Counted from the first letter of the stretch, positions 33,742 through 43,680 are shown. The stretch is DNA of 64,000 nt from Labilithrix sp. (GCA_019637225.1 JAHBWC010000017.1:38073-102072), one strand, 5' to 3'. Program-made: numbers and translations. The notes: generated from the letters alone by a model not told the origin.

Positions 33742-36183
33742 ATGGCGGACAAGGCGCTCGACTTCCGGCTTCTGTTCGAGCACTCCCCCGATGTCTTGCT
33801 GGTCCTCTTGCCGGACGCGCCGCGGTACACGATGGTCGCCGCGACGAAGGCTCGCTTCGCCGCCACGCACACGACGCCAGACACGATCGGGCGTGGCCTG
33901 TTCGAGCTCTTTCCCGACAACCCCGAAGACCCTGCGGCGGACGGAGCGCGGAATCTTCGCGCCTCGCTCGATCGGGTCGTGGCCACGCGCGCGGCCGACA
34001 CGATGGCCGTGCAGAAGTACGACATTCGCGGGCCCGACGGGAGCTTCGAGGTCAAGTACTGGAGCCCGAAGAACTTGCCCGTGCTCTCGCCGTCGGGTGA
34101 GCTCCTCTACATCCTTCATCGCGTCGAGGACGTGACGGAGCTCGTACGTTCGAGCGAGCTCGGTGACGAGCTTCGCGATCGGACGCGCCAGATGGAGCGT
34201 GAAGTGCTCGCGCGCAGTCGTGAGCTCCGCCAAGCCAACAGCGAGCTCCGCGAGGCGAACGACAAGCTCGGCGAGCTCGACGCAGCGAAGACGACGTTCT
34301 TCAACAACGTGAGTCATGAGTTTCGCACTCCGCTGACGTTGATGCTGGGACCGCTCGAAGAGAGCCTCGCAGACACGAGCGAGCCGCTCGGCCCTCGGCA
34401 GAGGGGGCGAGCCGAGCTCGCGCTCGGGAACACGAGTCGGCTCCTCAAGTTGGTCAACACGCTGCTCGACTTCTCGCGGCTCGAAGCCGGGCGACTCCAC
34501 GCCACGTACGCTCCGCTCGACGCCTCGAAGTTCACCGCGGAGCTCGCCGGAATGTTTCAGTCCGCCATCGAGGCGGCGCGGATCAAGCTCGTCGTCGATT
34601 GCCAGCCGCTTCGAGAGCCTGTCTGGATCGATCGCGACCTGTGGGAGAAGATCGTCCCGAACCTCATCTCGAACGCGTTCAAGTTCACGATGAGCGGAGA
34701 GATCGCCGTCCGAGCTCGGGAGGAGGGAGCGCACTTCCTCCTCGAGGTCGTCGATACCGGCGTCGGCATTCCCGAGGCCGAGCTGCCGCGAATCTTCGAT
34801 CGCTTCCATCGCGTCGAGGGAGCCACGGGACGGACACACGAGGGCTCGGGGATCGGTCTGTCGCTCGTGCGTGAGCTCGTCAACCTTCATGGCGGCACCG
34901 TGACCGTGGAGAGCACCGTCGGACGCGGAACGACCTTCCGCGTCGCGATCCCGAGAGGCTTCGCTCACCTCCCGTCGGAGTCCGTGGTTCAAACTCCGGT
35001 CGACCCGAGGACGCCTCGCGGCGCATCGGCACACGCTGCAGAGGCCGCTCGATGGGCAGGGCGCAGGCGCGCTTCGGAGGTCCCAGCGGACGCTCCCGAT
35101 TCGAGTCGAGCGAGTCGACCGTCCGTGCTCGTGGTCGACGACAACGCCGACCTGCGCGAGTACGTCTCCGGCCTCCTCGCGGTCGACTACGAAGTGAGGA
35201 GCGCCGCCGACGGCCTCGACGCCATCGAGGCGGTGCGACGGAAGACGCCCGATATCGTGGTCAGCGACGTGATGATGCCGCGGCTCGACGGTCTGGGCAT
35301 GGTGCGCGAGCTCCGAGCGGATCCGAGCTTGGCGTCACTGCCGATCATCTTGCTGTCGGCGCGCGCCGGCGAAGACTCCGCGATCGCGGGTCTCGACGTC
35401 GGAGCCGACGATTACTTGATGAAGCCGTTCTCCGCGCCCGAGCTCCTCGCGCGCGTGCGGACTCACGTCGCTCTCGCGCGCGTGCGGCACGACTTGATCA
35501 CCGAGCTCGAACGAACGAACCGCGAGCTCGACGCCTTCAGCTACTCCGTGTCCCACGACCTGCGCGCGCCTCTTCGCGCCATCAGCGGTTTCGCTCACGC
35601 GCTCGAAGAGGACTACGCGAACGTGCTCGACAGCGGAGGGAAGGAGCACCTCGAGCGCATCGTCCGCAACACGAGCCGGATGGCCACGTTGATCGACGAC
35701 CTGCTCGGGCTCGCGCGGATCACGCGGGCCACGGTGAGCTCTGCGAAGGTCGACCTGTCCGAGCTGGCGATGGCCGTCGTCGCGGACCTCAGGCAGGAGC
35801 AGCCGCAGCGTGAGGTCGACGTCGAGATCGACACGGGGATGATCGCGCTCGGCGATCGAGCCCTTCTCCGTGTCGCCCTCGTCAACCTCATCGGCAACGC
35901 GTGGAAGTACACGCTACGAACCGAACGCCCGAAGATCGAGTGCAAGCGGCATCCGGACGCCGATCAGACGTTCTTCGTCCGCGACAACGGCGCGGGCTTC
36001 GACATGGCGCTCGTCGGCAAGCTCTTCGCCCCCTTCCAACGCTTGCATACTGCAGACGAGTTCGAGGGAACGGGCATCGGACTCGCGACGGTGCAACGTG
36101 TCATCGCGCGTCATCACGGTCGCGTCTGGGCGGAGGCCGCGCCCGGCCGCGGCGCGACGCTCTTCTTCTCGCTGCCGGGCTGA
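33742..36183 (+). CDS. Hybrid histidine kinase with two kinase modules and a receiver
   Basis: An 813-aa cytoplasmic sensor. A PAS-like domain (about 10-130) is followed by a coiled-coil linker (140-180) and a first HisKA with phospho-acceptor His 192 ([12 protein letters not shown]). Its HATPase has the N-box NLISNAFKF and [10 protein letters not shown] receiver domain (about 460-575) follows, with phospho-acceptor Asp 509 (VVSDVMMPR) and Lys in LMKPF. Then comes a second HisKA with His 605 ([12 protein letters not shown], phytochrome type) and a second HATPase ending [10 protein letters not shown]. No membrane segment is seen. Two kinase cores on either side of one receiver is an uncommon order and suggests internal phosphorelay or branching. 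A partner regulator is not adjacent. Confidence 0.92.
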   Translation: MADKALDFRLLFEHSPDVLLVLLPDAPRYTMVAATKARFAATHTTPDTIGRGLFELFPDNPEDPAADGARNLRASLDRVVATRAADTMAVQKYDIRGPDGSFEVKYWSPKNLPVLSPSGELLYILHRVEDVTELVRSSELGDELRDRTRQMEREVLARSRELRQANSELREANDKLGELDAAKTTFFNNVSHEFRTPLTLMLGPLEESLADTSEPLGPRQRGRAELALGNTSRLLKLVNTLLDFSRLEAGRLHATYAPLDASKFTAELAGMFQSAIEAARIKLVVDCQPLREPVWIDRDLWEKIVPNLISNAFKFTMSGEIAVRAREEGAHFLLEVVDTGVGIPEAELPRIFDRFHRVEGATGRTHEGSGIGLSLVRELVNLHGGTVTVESTVGRGTTFRVAIPRGFAHLPSESVVQTPVDPRTPRGASAHAAEAARWAGRRRASEVPADAPDSSRASRPSVLVVDDNADLREYVSGLLAVDYEVRSAADGLDAIEAVRRKTPDIVVSDVMMPRLDGLGMVRELRADPSLASLPIILLSARAGEDSAIAGLDVGADDYLMKPFSAPELLARVRTHVALARVRHDLITELERTNRELDAFSYSVSHDLRAPLRAISGFAHALEEDYANVLDSGGKEHLERIVRNTSRMATLIDDLLGLARITRATVSSAKVDLSELAMAVVADLRQEQPQREVDVEIDTGMIALGDRALLRVALVNLIGNAWKYTLRTERPKIECKRHPDADQTFFVRDNGAGFDMALVGKLFAPFQRLHTADEFEGTGIGLATVQRVIARHHGRVWAEAAPGRGATLFFSLPG

Positions 36184-36192
36184 TCGCCGCCG

Positions 36193-37947
36193 TTACTTCT
36201 TCCCCGGCTTCTTCGCCGGAGCGCCGCGCTTCGGTGCGGTCTTGGTCCGGCCGCTGGCCTTGTTGCACGCCTCCGGCTTCTGGTCCTTGTCGGCGGCGAG
36301 CATCGCGTCGCAGGCCTTCTGCCAGTTCGACGTCGCCTTCGCCGAGTCCTTCGTGGTGCCCTTGCCCGCCGCGTAGAGATCGCCGACTTCTTCGCACCAC
36401 ACGGCGTCGCGTTCGCAGGCCGAGGTGATCATGGCAAAGGCCTCGGAGTCCTTGCCCAGGTCGAGCGCGACGTGCATCGCGATCTTGCACGCGTGCACCG
36501 CGCTCTTGCATCCGACTCGAGCGAGCTCGAGCGCCCGCTCGGGTTCCCGCTGCGCCCTCACGAGGTGTTCGGCGAGCGTCAAGCACGTGTGCGGCTCGCC
36601 GCCCAGGCATGCGCGATCCATGAGCTCGAACGCGCGCTTCTCGTCCTTCGGAACGCCCGTGCCGTAGAGGTAGAACTCGGACTGCCAGCTGCAGGCCATG
36701 GGGTCTCCCAACGCGCAGCCGCGGTCGAACGCGCGGATGGCGGCCGGGAGGTCGGAGAACGGCCCCTTCTCTTCGTAGGTCCAGAGAAACTGACCGAGCT
36801 GCGTACACGCCTCGGCGCCGCCCATCGAGCAGCCCTTGCGCGCCAGGTCGATCGGCTCCTTGTTCGCTTGGCTCTTGGTGTTCTTGCCGTCCCAGCGGAA
36901 GAGCGCGTACCAGCCGCAGCCGTTCGCGACGCCGCCATCGCACGCCTTCTTGAAGTAGGTCGTTCGCTCCGCGTGATCGAGGGACGTGTTGGTCGCGTAG
37001 TTGTAGCAAGACTCGAAGCTACCCTTGTCGCACTGCGCCTTGCATTCGGGCATGTCCTCTGGCTTGCAGAGGTGCGCGGTCTCGGCGACGCGAGTGCAGA
37101 TGCCGCCCGCGAAGACGTAGCCGGGCGGACACGGATCCTGCTGCGGCCTGGCCTCCTTCTCCTTCGGGTCCTTTCCGCTTCCCCTCTCCTCCGCAGGTCG
37201 GGGCGTGCCCGCGAGCGGATGCAGCTCGAGGCTGATCGGGGAACGACAGTCGGCCGGCGGCGCCGGGGCGTCGGGGTCGGACTTGCGGCAAGCTTCGAGC
37301 GAGCCGTCCGTGCTCGACGCGCTTCGGGACGATGAGCTCGAGCCCGCCGCGCCGACGCTGAAGAGATCCGTCACCGCGGCGACCTTTCCGGCCGATCCGG
37401 TGGCCATCGAGAAGGCACCGAGCGATGCGCTCTGCAGATAGTGTGTCGCGCCCTCGCACGCGGCGCTCGTCATCGCCCCGGCGTCGACCTTCTCGATGGT
37501 CGTCGAGCGCTGGCCGATGAGGACGAGCGCGAGATCGATCGAGTTGCCGCTCTTCATCTCTGCGCCGAGCTTCGCGCCGCTGAGCGGGAGGTTCACGCTG
37601 AGGTCGTCCTGATTCGTCATCCGGACGACCTGCTCCTTGCGCGTCACGCTCGCGTATTCGTAGTCCCCTGGCGCCTTGCAGTTCGGCAGCACCCTCAAGG
37701 TGGTGCAATCGTAGGCGACGATCACGACCCCCTTCTTCATCGCCGCCTCTAGAGAGACGCGTGAAGCTGCGTCGAGATCGACGACGAGCGGTCTCGCGAG
37801 CTTCGCCTCGCCGGTGCAGACCGCCGGAGCGCCCAGGGCGCCGGCTCCCGTGATGTCTTTCGGTCGGACCGCGTCGCCCCCGGCCCCGCCGCATGCGGGG
37901 AGGAGAAGGGCGGTCAGGACGGACGCGAGCGCGGCTCCTTGTCTCAT
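36193..37947 (-). CDS. Lipoprotein with Sel1-like repeats
   Basis: A 584-aa predicted lipoprotein (MRQGAALASVLTALLLPAC). Residues 25-200 form a domain with isolated cysteines, then a Ser-rich linker. From about 300 on there are Sel1-like helical repeats marked by KACDGGVANGCGWYALFRW, KGCSMGGAEACTQLGQFLW, RGCALGDPMACSWQSEFY and ACLGGEPHTCLTLAEHL. Each has paired cysteines as in Cys-rich Sel1 (HcpA-like) proteins. The C-terminus is Lys-rich. Such repeats usually bind other proteins. It is convergent with the hybrid kinase (nine bases between stops). Confidence 0.85.
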   Translation of the reverse strand: MRQGAALASVLTALLLPACGGAGGDAVRPKDITGAGALGAPAVCTGEAKLARPLVVDLDAASRVSLEAAMKKGVVIVAYDCTTLRVLPNCKAPGDYEYASVTRKEQVVRMTNQDDLSVNLPLSGAKLGAEMKSGNSIDLALVLIGQRSTTIEKVDAGAMTSAACEGATHYLQSASLGAFSMATGSAGKVAAVTDLFSVGAAGSSSSSRSASSTDGSLEACRKSDPDAPAPPADCRSPISLELHPLAGTPRPAEERGSGKDPKEKEARPQQDPCPPGYVFAGGICTRVAETAHLCKPEDMPECKAQCDKGSFESCYNYATNTSLDHAERTTYFKKACDGGVANGCGWYALFRWDGKNTKSQANKEPIDLARKGCSMGGAEACTQLGQFLWTYEEKGPFSDLPAAIRAFDRGCALGDPMACSWQSEFYLYGTGVPKDEKRAFELMDRACLGGEPHTCLTLAEHLVRAQREPERALELARVGCKSAVHACKIAMHVALDLGKDSEAFAMITSACERDAVWCEEVGDLYAAGKGTTKDSAKATSNWQKACDAMLAADKDQKPEACNKASGRTKTAPKRGAPAKKPGKK

Positions 37948-38180
37948 GCACCGTGGAGTACCGAATTCGACGTGGGATTCAAGAGGTCAGGCCGAGCGCC
38001 ATCCCGTTTCGAGGAGCAGGCGCCAGCAAGGCCACGGAAGCGAGATGTTTGTCGAGTGTGCGTGTCGAGATAACGGAGCACGATTGCGTCTCAGTTGGAA
38101 GTTTCGCCGCGCGCCGTGTGCGGTGCGGGCTATTGCCCTCACGCGCCCGTGGTCGCGGCGCCTGCAGGGGAGTCCACACG

Positions 38181-39617
38181 ATGCGTCTCGTTACCCGGTC
38201 CGCGCTCGCCATCGCCGCCACGTTGCTCACCGCCTCCGCTGCGAACGCGGCGGCCGTCGACACCAACCGCTCGCGCGGCACCACCGATCTGTCCTGGTGG
38301 ACGCGGAACCCCATCGTCGGCCCCAAGAGCAGCAAGATCGGCGGATCGACTCTGCAAGTGCAGGTGAGCGCCAACCTCGATCCGCTCGCGGACCCCACGA
38401 AGCCGATGCTCTCGGTCGCGATGAAGAACGTCGTCGTCGAGGCGGTCTGGACCGACGACAAGACGATTCAGCTCGTCCTCATCGACAACAAGGCCGAGGA
38501 GGGCGCGTTCAAGGTCGAGCACACGCTCGCGCCGCACATCACGCTCTTCCTCGACGCGTTCGGCTTCAAGTACACCTACGACTACGACGCCGCGACGCTC
38601 ATCGACTACGTCCCGGGCTCGGCCTGGAACTACGTCGGCACCGGCGCGACGACGTTCGTGCCGTGGGCGCTCACGAGCTACGGCATCGTGAACGTGAAGG
38701 GCCCGTCGCTGGCGAACGCGCAGCTCTTCAGCATGCCGCTCCCGTCGCTCGGCGGCTCCTCGCCGCTCCTCACGGGGATCATCGCCCTCAACGCGACGAC
38801 GTCGCCGACGTTCAACTACTCGACGACGGAAGTGGTGCTCGCCGGCGGCGACCCGCTCACGAAGGACAACCTCTCGTGGTCGATCCCCACGACGGACGCG
38901 GACTATCTCGACGTCCAGGCGCAGGTGAAGGGCAAGATCGCCTACTCGGGCAACCTCTTCGCGCGGCCCACCGTCACGATCACGAAGATCGGCTCGTTCA
39001 GCTTGCCGTTCCCCCTCGAGCTCGAGATCGGCTCCGCCGGCGTCGACATGCCCTACGCGAGCGGCGAGGCGCCGATCGACGTCGTGTTCCCGCCCGCGAC
39101 GTTCCACATCCCGCTGCCCAACGTGAAGGCGTTCAAGAGCCTCGACCTCGGCAGCGCCGTCATCGGTGAGGGCGTGACCAAGCAGGGCGAGATCAAGAAC
39201 ACCGGCGAGCTCGACGCCGTCCTCGCGCTCAAGAGCTCGGACCCGCAGTTCAAGGTCTCGCCGAGCAAGTCGATGAAGGCGAAGGACAAGCTCGCTCTCG
39301 ACGTGACCTTCACGCCTACGACGGAAGGCCCGCAGTCGGCGGAGATCACCGTCACCTCGAACGATCCGAACGAGCCCGTGCAGGTCATCAAGGTCTCCGG
39401 CGTCGGCACCAAGCCGGCGGCGGCGCCCTCGTCTCCGGCGACGCCGGGCAACACGGGCGACACGGGCGACGGCGACGACGCCTCCGGCTTCGAGCCGCGC
39501 GACACGAGCGGGTGCGGCTGCCGCACGGCGCCGTCGCCTTCGGGCTACGCGGCGTTCGGCGCCGTCGGGATGGCGCTCGCCGCCGTCCTCCGCCGCCGTC
39601 GTCGCCAGCCGTCGTGA
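38181..39617 (+). CDS. MYXO-CTERM surface protein with ASH-like domain
   Basis: A 478-aa exported protein. Signal peptide about 1-23 (TRSALAIAATLLTASAANAA). A beta-rich domain of unknown family follows (about 30-320). Next is an ASH-like immunoglobulin fold (DLGSAVIGEGVTKQGEIKNT, then PQSAEITVTSNDPNEPVQVI), as in choice-of-anchor D proteins. A Gly/Asp/Thr linker leads to a C-terminal MYXO-CTERM signal: GCGCRTAP (444-451), a hydrophobic helix (YAAFGAVGMALAAVL) and RRRRR. MYXO-CTERM proteins are sorted by a rhombosortase-like system and end up on the cell surface, so this gene marks the organism as Myxococcota. Confidence 0.9.
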   Translation: MRLVTRSALAIAATLLTASAANAAAVDTNRSRGTTDLSWWTRNPIVGPKSSKIGGSTLQVQVSANLDPLADPTKPMLSVAMKNVVVEAVWTDDKTIQLVLIDNKAEEGAFKVEHTLAPHITLFLDAFGFKYTYDYDAATLIDYVPGSAWNYVGTGATTFVPWALTSYGIVNVKGPSLANAQLFSMPLPSLGGSSPLLTGIIALNATTSPTFNYSTTEVVLAGGDPLTKDNLSWSIPTTDADYLDVQAQVKGKIAYSGNLFARPTVTITKIGSFSLPFPLELEIGSAGVDMPYASGEAPIDVVFPPATFHIPLPNVKAFKSLDLGSAVIGEGVTKQGEIKNTGELDAVLALKSSDPQFKVSPSKSMKAKDKLALDVTFTPTTEGPQSAEITVTSNDPNEPVQVIKVSGVGTKPAAAPSSPATPGNTGDTGDGDDASGFEPRDTSGCGCRTAPSPSGYAAFGAVGMALAAVLRRRRRQPS

Positions 39618-39624
39618 CGGGACG

Positions 39625-40194
39625 TCAGCCGTCGTCACCGGCGACGTCAGGGTGAAAGGCGAAGGGCACGCGGACGCGTGACGTCCCGCCCTCGCCGGAC
39701 GGCGCGAACGAAGCGCGCATGACGCAGCGCTTGACGCACGAGAGAACGGCGGGGCCGAGCAGCGCGCCGCCGGTCGTCGCGACGTCGCGCGGCCGGCCGT
39801 CCTGACCGACGAGGACGTCCACGGTGACGGCGGCGTGCGCGCGAGGATGCGTCGCGAGCCGCTTCGCGTAGCAGGCGAGGACCTCGGCGTGCATCGAGCG
39901 AAAGACCCTCGCGGCGTCGCCCTCGGCCTGCGCCTGCGGGCCCGGCTCCCAGGAGCGGCGGCTCCGCCCGACCACCGGGGTGCCGAGCGATCGCGCGTCG
40001 GCGAGCTCGACGGCCGCCGAGCGCACGGCGCTCCCGGCGTCGGACGGACCGGGCGCGCCCGCCTCACCGCGCGGGAGCGCGGGCGAGCACCCGGCCACGA
40101 AGAGCGCGAGCGAGCCGAGGAGCATGAACCAGGTGTGTCGCGCGCCTCGAGGCGCGGTCCGAGGTCGACGGAGAGAACCGAGAAACGTTTGCAT
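39625..40194 (-). CDS. AgmX/PglI C-terminal domain-like lipoprotein
   Basis: A 189-aa predicted lipoprotein. A basic leader precedes a hydrophobic segment (HTWFMLLGSLALFVAGC) with a lipobox Cys. The C-terminal ~90 residues have the TonB-like AgmX/PglI pattern: VLACYAKRLATHPRAHAAVT, then VDVLVGQDGRPRDVATTGG and VLSCVKRCVMRASFAP. In gliding-motility and related myxobacterial proteins this domain occurs at the end of envelope proteins; its precise role is unknown. It ends seven bases from the MYXO-CTERM gene on the other strand. Confidence 0.78.
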   Translation of the reverse strand: MQTFLGSLRRPRTAPRGARHTWFMLLGSLALFVAGCSPALPRGEAGAPGPSDAGSAVRSAAVELADARSLGTPVVGRSRRSWEPGPQAQAEGDAARVFRSMHAEVLACYAKRLATHPRAHAAVTVDVLVGQDGRPRDVATTGGALLGPAVLSCVKRCVMRASFAPSGEGGTSRVRVPFAFHPDVAGDDG

Positions 40195-40302
40195 GTCCGC
40201 CTTCGAGCAACGCGTGTGCCGCGCGCTCGCCCTCGCGATCTCGCGCAGCTGGCGCTCGCAGAGCCCGGCGCGGGCCACCCGGACGCTGGCCCCGCGCCAG
40301 CC

Positions 40303-41751
40303 TCAGGTGCCGGTCGTCGACGCCGGCTCCCCGACCACGTCCCGCTCGCCCGGAGCTCGCCGCCGCGCCACGTGCGGCGAGTGCGGGAGCGTCAAGACGA
40401 AGCGCGCGCCGGGAGAAAACGAGGCGTCGTAGGTGATGTCCCCGCCCGCGGCGCGCGCGATCTCGCGCGCGAGCGAGAGCCCGAGGCCCGTGCCGCCCTC
40501 CGCGGCGCGCTCTCCGTCGCCTCGCCAGAACGGCGTGAAGAGGAGCGTCGCGTCCTCGGGGCGCACGCCGTCGCCGCCGTCCTCGACGGCGATCGCGACG
40601 CCCGCTGCGGCGACGTCCGTGCGAACGAGGACGGTCCCGCCATGCGGGCTGTGCGCGATGGCGTTGTCGAGCAGGTTGCGGAGCGCGCGCGCGACCTCCG
40701 CGCGGGAGCACGCGACGTCGGTGTCGGCGCCCGAGCCCTCGAACGTGACCTCGACGGCGCGGACCTCGGCGTTGCCGCGCGCCATCCGGGTCGCGTCGTC
40801 GACGATGTCCGACACCTTGGTCGGCTGGCTGGCCGCCGCGCGGGCGCGCCCCTCGGAGCGCGCGATCGCGAGCAGGTCATCGGCGAGCGTGACGAGCGTT
40901 CCGGCGTCGCCGAGCGCGCGCTCGATCGTCTCCTTGTACTCGGGAGCGCTCCTTTCGCGGCGAAGCGCGAGCTCGAGCTCTCCGCGGAGGGACGTGAGGG
41001 GAGAGCGAAGCTCGTGCGCCGCGCTCGAGATGAAGTCGCGCTGCGACGCGACGAGCTCGCCGAGGCGCGCGATCATCTGGTCGAGCCGCTCCGCCAGGAG
41101 CCGCGTCTCGACGCTGCCCTTCGCCCGTGCGCCGACGCGCGCGTCGAGCTTGCCGGTCGCGACCGCCTCGGCGACCTCGCAGATCGCGTCGACGTCGCGC
41201 ACGAGGCTCCGCGCGAGCCAGCGCGCGACGACCCAGGTGAGCGACGTCGCTCCGGCGAAGAGCACGGCGAAGATGCGCAGCAGAAAGGCGAGGTCGTCGT
41301 CGACGCCCTTGCTCGAGACGGCGTAGAGCAGCACGCGCCCCGAGCCGAGCGGGACGAGCACGCCTCGGAGCGGCGTGCCCCCGTGCTTCAGGGTGACCGC
41401 CGCGCCCTCCGGCGAGTCGATGCGCGCGTTGATCTCGTCGAGGCGCGGCGGCTGTCCGCCGAACGTGCGCGTCGCGGCGACGAGTCGTCCGTCGCGCTCG
41501 TACTCGGCCGCATAGCGGGCGGTGACCGAGGGGGGATCGACGATCTCGCCGGGCCCGTCGCCGACGAGCGGATTGTCGGCGTTGCGCTCGAGAGCGACCG
41601 TCGCCACGTGCTCGGCTTGCACGAGGAGCGCGTGATCGAGCTCGCGCAGCTCGTCGCGCTCGACGAAGACGTAGGCGACGACGAACGACACGATCAGCGC
41701 CACCCCGGTGACGAGGGTGAACGCGAGCGTGAGCCGCGTCCGGAGCTTCAT
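40303..41751 (-). CDS. Membrane sensor histidine kinase of the metal-efflux locus
   Basis: A 482-aa kinase. Two membrane helices (about 8-30 and 157-177) enclose a periplasmic sensor domain. A HAMP-like linker follows, then HisKA with phospho-acceptor His 246 (SSAAHELRSPLTSL) and HATPase with LRNLLDNAIAHSP and GTGLGLSLAREIA. The layout matches CusS/CopS-type heavy-metal sensors. Its ATG overlaps the stop of the response-regulator gene by four bases (ATGA), giving translational coupling. The divergent operon encodes a metal-efflux RND pump, so the ligand is likely a metal ion in the periplasm; which one cannot be read from the sequence. Confidence 0.92.
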   Translation of the reverse strand: MKLRTRLTLAFTLVTGVALIVSFVVAYVFVERDELRELDHALLVQAEHVATVALERNADNPLVGDGPGEIVDPPSVTARYAAEYERDGRLVAATRTFGGQPPRLDEINARIDSPEGAAVTLKHGGTPLRGVLVPLGSGRVLLYAVSSKGVDDDLAFLLRIFAVLFAGATSLTWVVARWLARSLVRDVDAICEVAEAVATGKLDARVGARAKGSVETRLLAERLDQMIARLGELVASQRDFISSAAHELRSPLTSLRGELELALRRERSAPEYKETIERALGDAGTLVTLADDLLAIARSEGRARAAASQPTKVSDIVDDATRMARGNAEVRAVEVTFEGSGADTDVACSRAEVARALRNLLDNAIAHSPHGGTVLVRTDVAAAGVAIAVEDGGDGVRPEDATLLFTPFWRGDGERAAEGGTGLGLSLAREIARAAGGDITYDASFSPGARFVLTLPHSPHVARRRAPGERDVVGEPASTTGT

Positions 41752-42419
41752 GATTCGACGGTCGGCGCGACCGCGCGGTAGCCCACGCCGCGGACCGTCT
41801 GGATGAGCGTCTCCTGCTCGCCGAGCTTCTCGCGCAGGTTCTTCACGTGAACCTCGACCACGTTCGACGCACGATCGAAGCTCGTCGACCACACCTTCTG
41901 CAGGAGCTCCGACCGACTGACGGCACGCCCGCTGTGCTGGACCAGGTAAGCGAGGAGCGCGAGCTCGCGCGTCGTGAGCTCGACGGCGCGCCCGGCCACG
42001 GTCACACGCCGCGCGACCGGATCGATCACGAGCGACCCGAGGCGCAACGTCGGCGACGCGGTCGCGCGCCGCCCGAGAGCGCGCACGCGGGCGAGCAGCT
42101 CGCCGAGGTCGAACGGCTTCGGCAGGTAGTCGTCCGCGCCGGCGTCGAGCCCGAGGATCTTCTCGCCGACCTCACCGCGCGCCGTCAGGATCAAGATGGG
42201 CGTCCGCACGCCGCGATCGCGCGCGGCGCGACAGACGCTGAGGCCGTCGAGACCAGGCAACATCCAGTCGAGCAGGACCGCGTCGTACGGGACGAGCTCG
42301 ATCTGCTCGAGCGCGCTCCGGCCGTCGCCGAGCTGATCGACGACGTGACCTTCTTCGGTGAGGGCCCGGACGAGGAAGCTCGCGACCTTCGGGTTGTCCT
42401 CGACGACGAGGAGCTTCAT
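41748..42419 (-). CDS. OmpR-family response regulator of the metal-efflux locus
   Basis: A 223-aa regulator. The receiver has phospho-acceptor Asp 51 (LLDWMLPGLDG), the acidic pair in VVEDN and Lys in LPKPF. A winged-helix Trans_reg_C domain ends the protein (ELTTRELALLAYLVQHSGRA, SNVVEVHVKNLREK, TVRGVGYR). It belongs to the CusR/CopR/CzcR branch by overall layout. It is first in a two-gene operon with the kinase and faces the pump operon across 142 nt that contain two dyad repeats, its probable binding sites. Confidence 0.93.
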   Translation of the reverse strand: MKLLVVEDNPKVASFLVRALTEEGHVVDQLGDGRSALEQIELVPYDAVLLDWMLPGLDGLSVCRAARDRGVRTPILILTARGEVGEKILGLDAGADDYLPKPFDLGELLARVRALGRRATASPTLRLGSLVIDPVARRVTVAGRAVELTTRELALLAYLVQHSGRAVSRSELLQKVWSTSFDRASNVVEVHVKNLREKLGEQETLIQTVRGVGYRAVAPTVES

Positions 42420-42468
42420 CGCTCGATGATAGCCCTCCCAGCGCGACAGCGGCCTCGCGCGAGCACGA

Positions 42469-42516
42469 ATGAAGAACTCTTCACGAGAAGGATGAGCCGT
42501 ATGAAGGACTCTTCAC
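42469..42516. promoter_or_regulatory. Two dyad repeats between the regulator and the RND pump operon
   Basis: ATGAAGAACTCTTCAC (42469-42484) and ATGAAGGACTCTTCAC (42501-42516) differ by one base. Each contains the dyad TGAAGA-AC-TCTTCA. They are 32 bp apart start to start, about three helical turns. They lie in the 142-nt divergent spacer (42420-42561). Binding by the adjacent OmpR-family regulator, activating one or both operons, is the natural reading. No clear -35/-10 was found. Confidence 0.7.
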
Positions 42517-42561
42517 TGACCCTTCAGCCATCTCGAGCGGTCGTCGCGTAGCGTTCGAGGA

Positions 42562-43680
42562 ATGCCGCACTCCCGCGCGCTCTTCACGGTCGCGATCGTC
42601 GTCCTCCTGACGTCGCCGGGCTGTCGGACCAAGGACGAGCAGAAGGACCCCGCAGCGACGGTGAAGCGTCCGGACCGCTCGCTCGTGCTCTCCGACGCGG
42701 GGGCCGCCTACATTCGCGTCGAGCCGGCGCGCGCGGCGACGACCGCGCGGACGCGCTACTTTGCCGGGCGCGTCGCGTTCGATGAGCGTCACGTGGCGCG
42801 CCTCGGCCCTGCGGCGGGCGGGCGCGTGTCGTCAATCAACGTCGTGACCGGCGACACCGTGCGCAAGGGCGACGTCCTGCTCACCATCTACGCGCCCGAC
42901 GTCGCGACGGCGCAGGCGCAGCTCGCCCAGGCGAAGACGGCGCGCACGCTCGCCGAGCACGCCGCCGAGCGAGCTCGCTCGCTCCAGCGGGACGGCGCGG
43001 GCTCGGGCGCCGAGCTGCAGCAGGCCGAAGCCGCGCTCGCGCAGGCGGTGAGCGAAGAGCGGCGCGCAGTCGCCGCGCTCGGCGCCGTGGGCGGCGCGAC
43101 GAGCCCGACCGAGTACGTCCTCCGGTCGCCGATCGCCGGCAAGGTGATCGAGCGCAACGTGGCCGTCGGAGCGCAGGTCTCCCCGAGCTCGGAGAAGGCG
43201 CTCCTCACGGTCGGCGATCTCTCGACCGTGTGGGTCGTCGCCGACGTCTTCGAGCAGGACATGGCCTCGGTGCAGCCCGGCGCCGAGGCCTCGATCCAGC
43301 TCCTCGCGCTGCGCGGGCGGTCGTTCGCGGGCAAGGTCACGCACCTCTCGAGCGTCGTCGACCCCCTGACGCGCGCCGCCGAGGCGCGGATCGAGCTCGC
43401 GAACGCCGAGGGAGAGCTCAAGCCGGGGATGTCCGCGCGCGTGCTCATCCGAGGTGCGACCGTCGGCACCGCCGAGGTGCCGATGAGCGCGGTCCTCGCG
43501 CGTCGCGACCAGTTCTTCGTCTTCGTTCGGCAGAAGGACGGCTCGTTCGCCGAGCGCGAGGTGGAGCTCGGCGATCAGCACGGCGAGCACGCGACGATCA
43601 CGAAGGGGCTGGCGGCCGGCGAGGACGTGGTCACCGAAGGCGCGATCCTCCTCGACGCCGAGATGATCGAAGGCCCCTGA
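42562..43680 (+). CDS. RND periplasmic adaptor (CzcB/CusB-like) lipoprotein
   Basis: A 372-aa membrane-fusion protein linking the inner-membrane RND pump to the outer-membrane channel. It has a lipoprotein signal (TVAIVVLLTSPGC). The lipoyl/barrel halves are marked by GRVSSINVVTGDTVRKGDVL and LRSPIAGKVIERNVAVGAQV, with a coiled-coil hairpin between them. The beta barrel contains VWVVADVFEQDMASVQPGAE and the C-terminal part MSARVLIRG. The length is typical. It overlaps the pump gene by one base (TGATG). Divergent from the two-component system. Confidence 0.93.
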   Translation: MPHSRALFTVAIVVLLTSPGCRTKDEQKDPAATVKRPDRSLVLSDAGAAYIRVEPARAATTARTRYFAGRVAFDERHVARLGPAAGGRVSSINVVTGDTVRKGDVLLTIYAPDVATAQAQLAQAKTARTLAEHAAERARSLQRDGAGSGAELQQAEAALAQAVSEERRAVAALGAVGGATSPTEYVLRSPIAGKVIERNVAVGAQVSPSSEKALLTVGDLSTVWVVADVFEQDMASVQPGAEASIQLLALRGRSFAGKVTHLSSVVDPLTRAAEARIELANAEGELKPGMSARVLIRGATVGTAEVPMSAVLARRDQFFVFVRQKDGSFAEREVELGDQHGEHATITKGLAAGEDVVTEGAILLDAEMIEGP

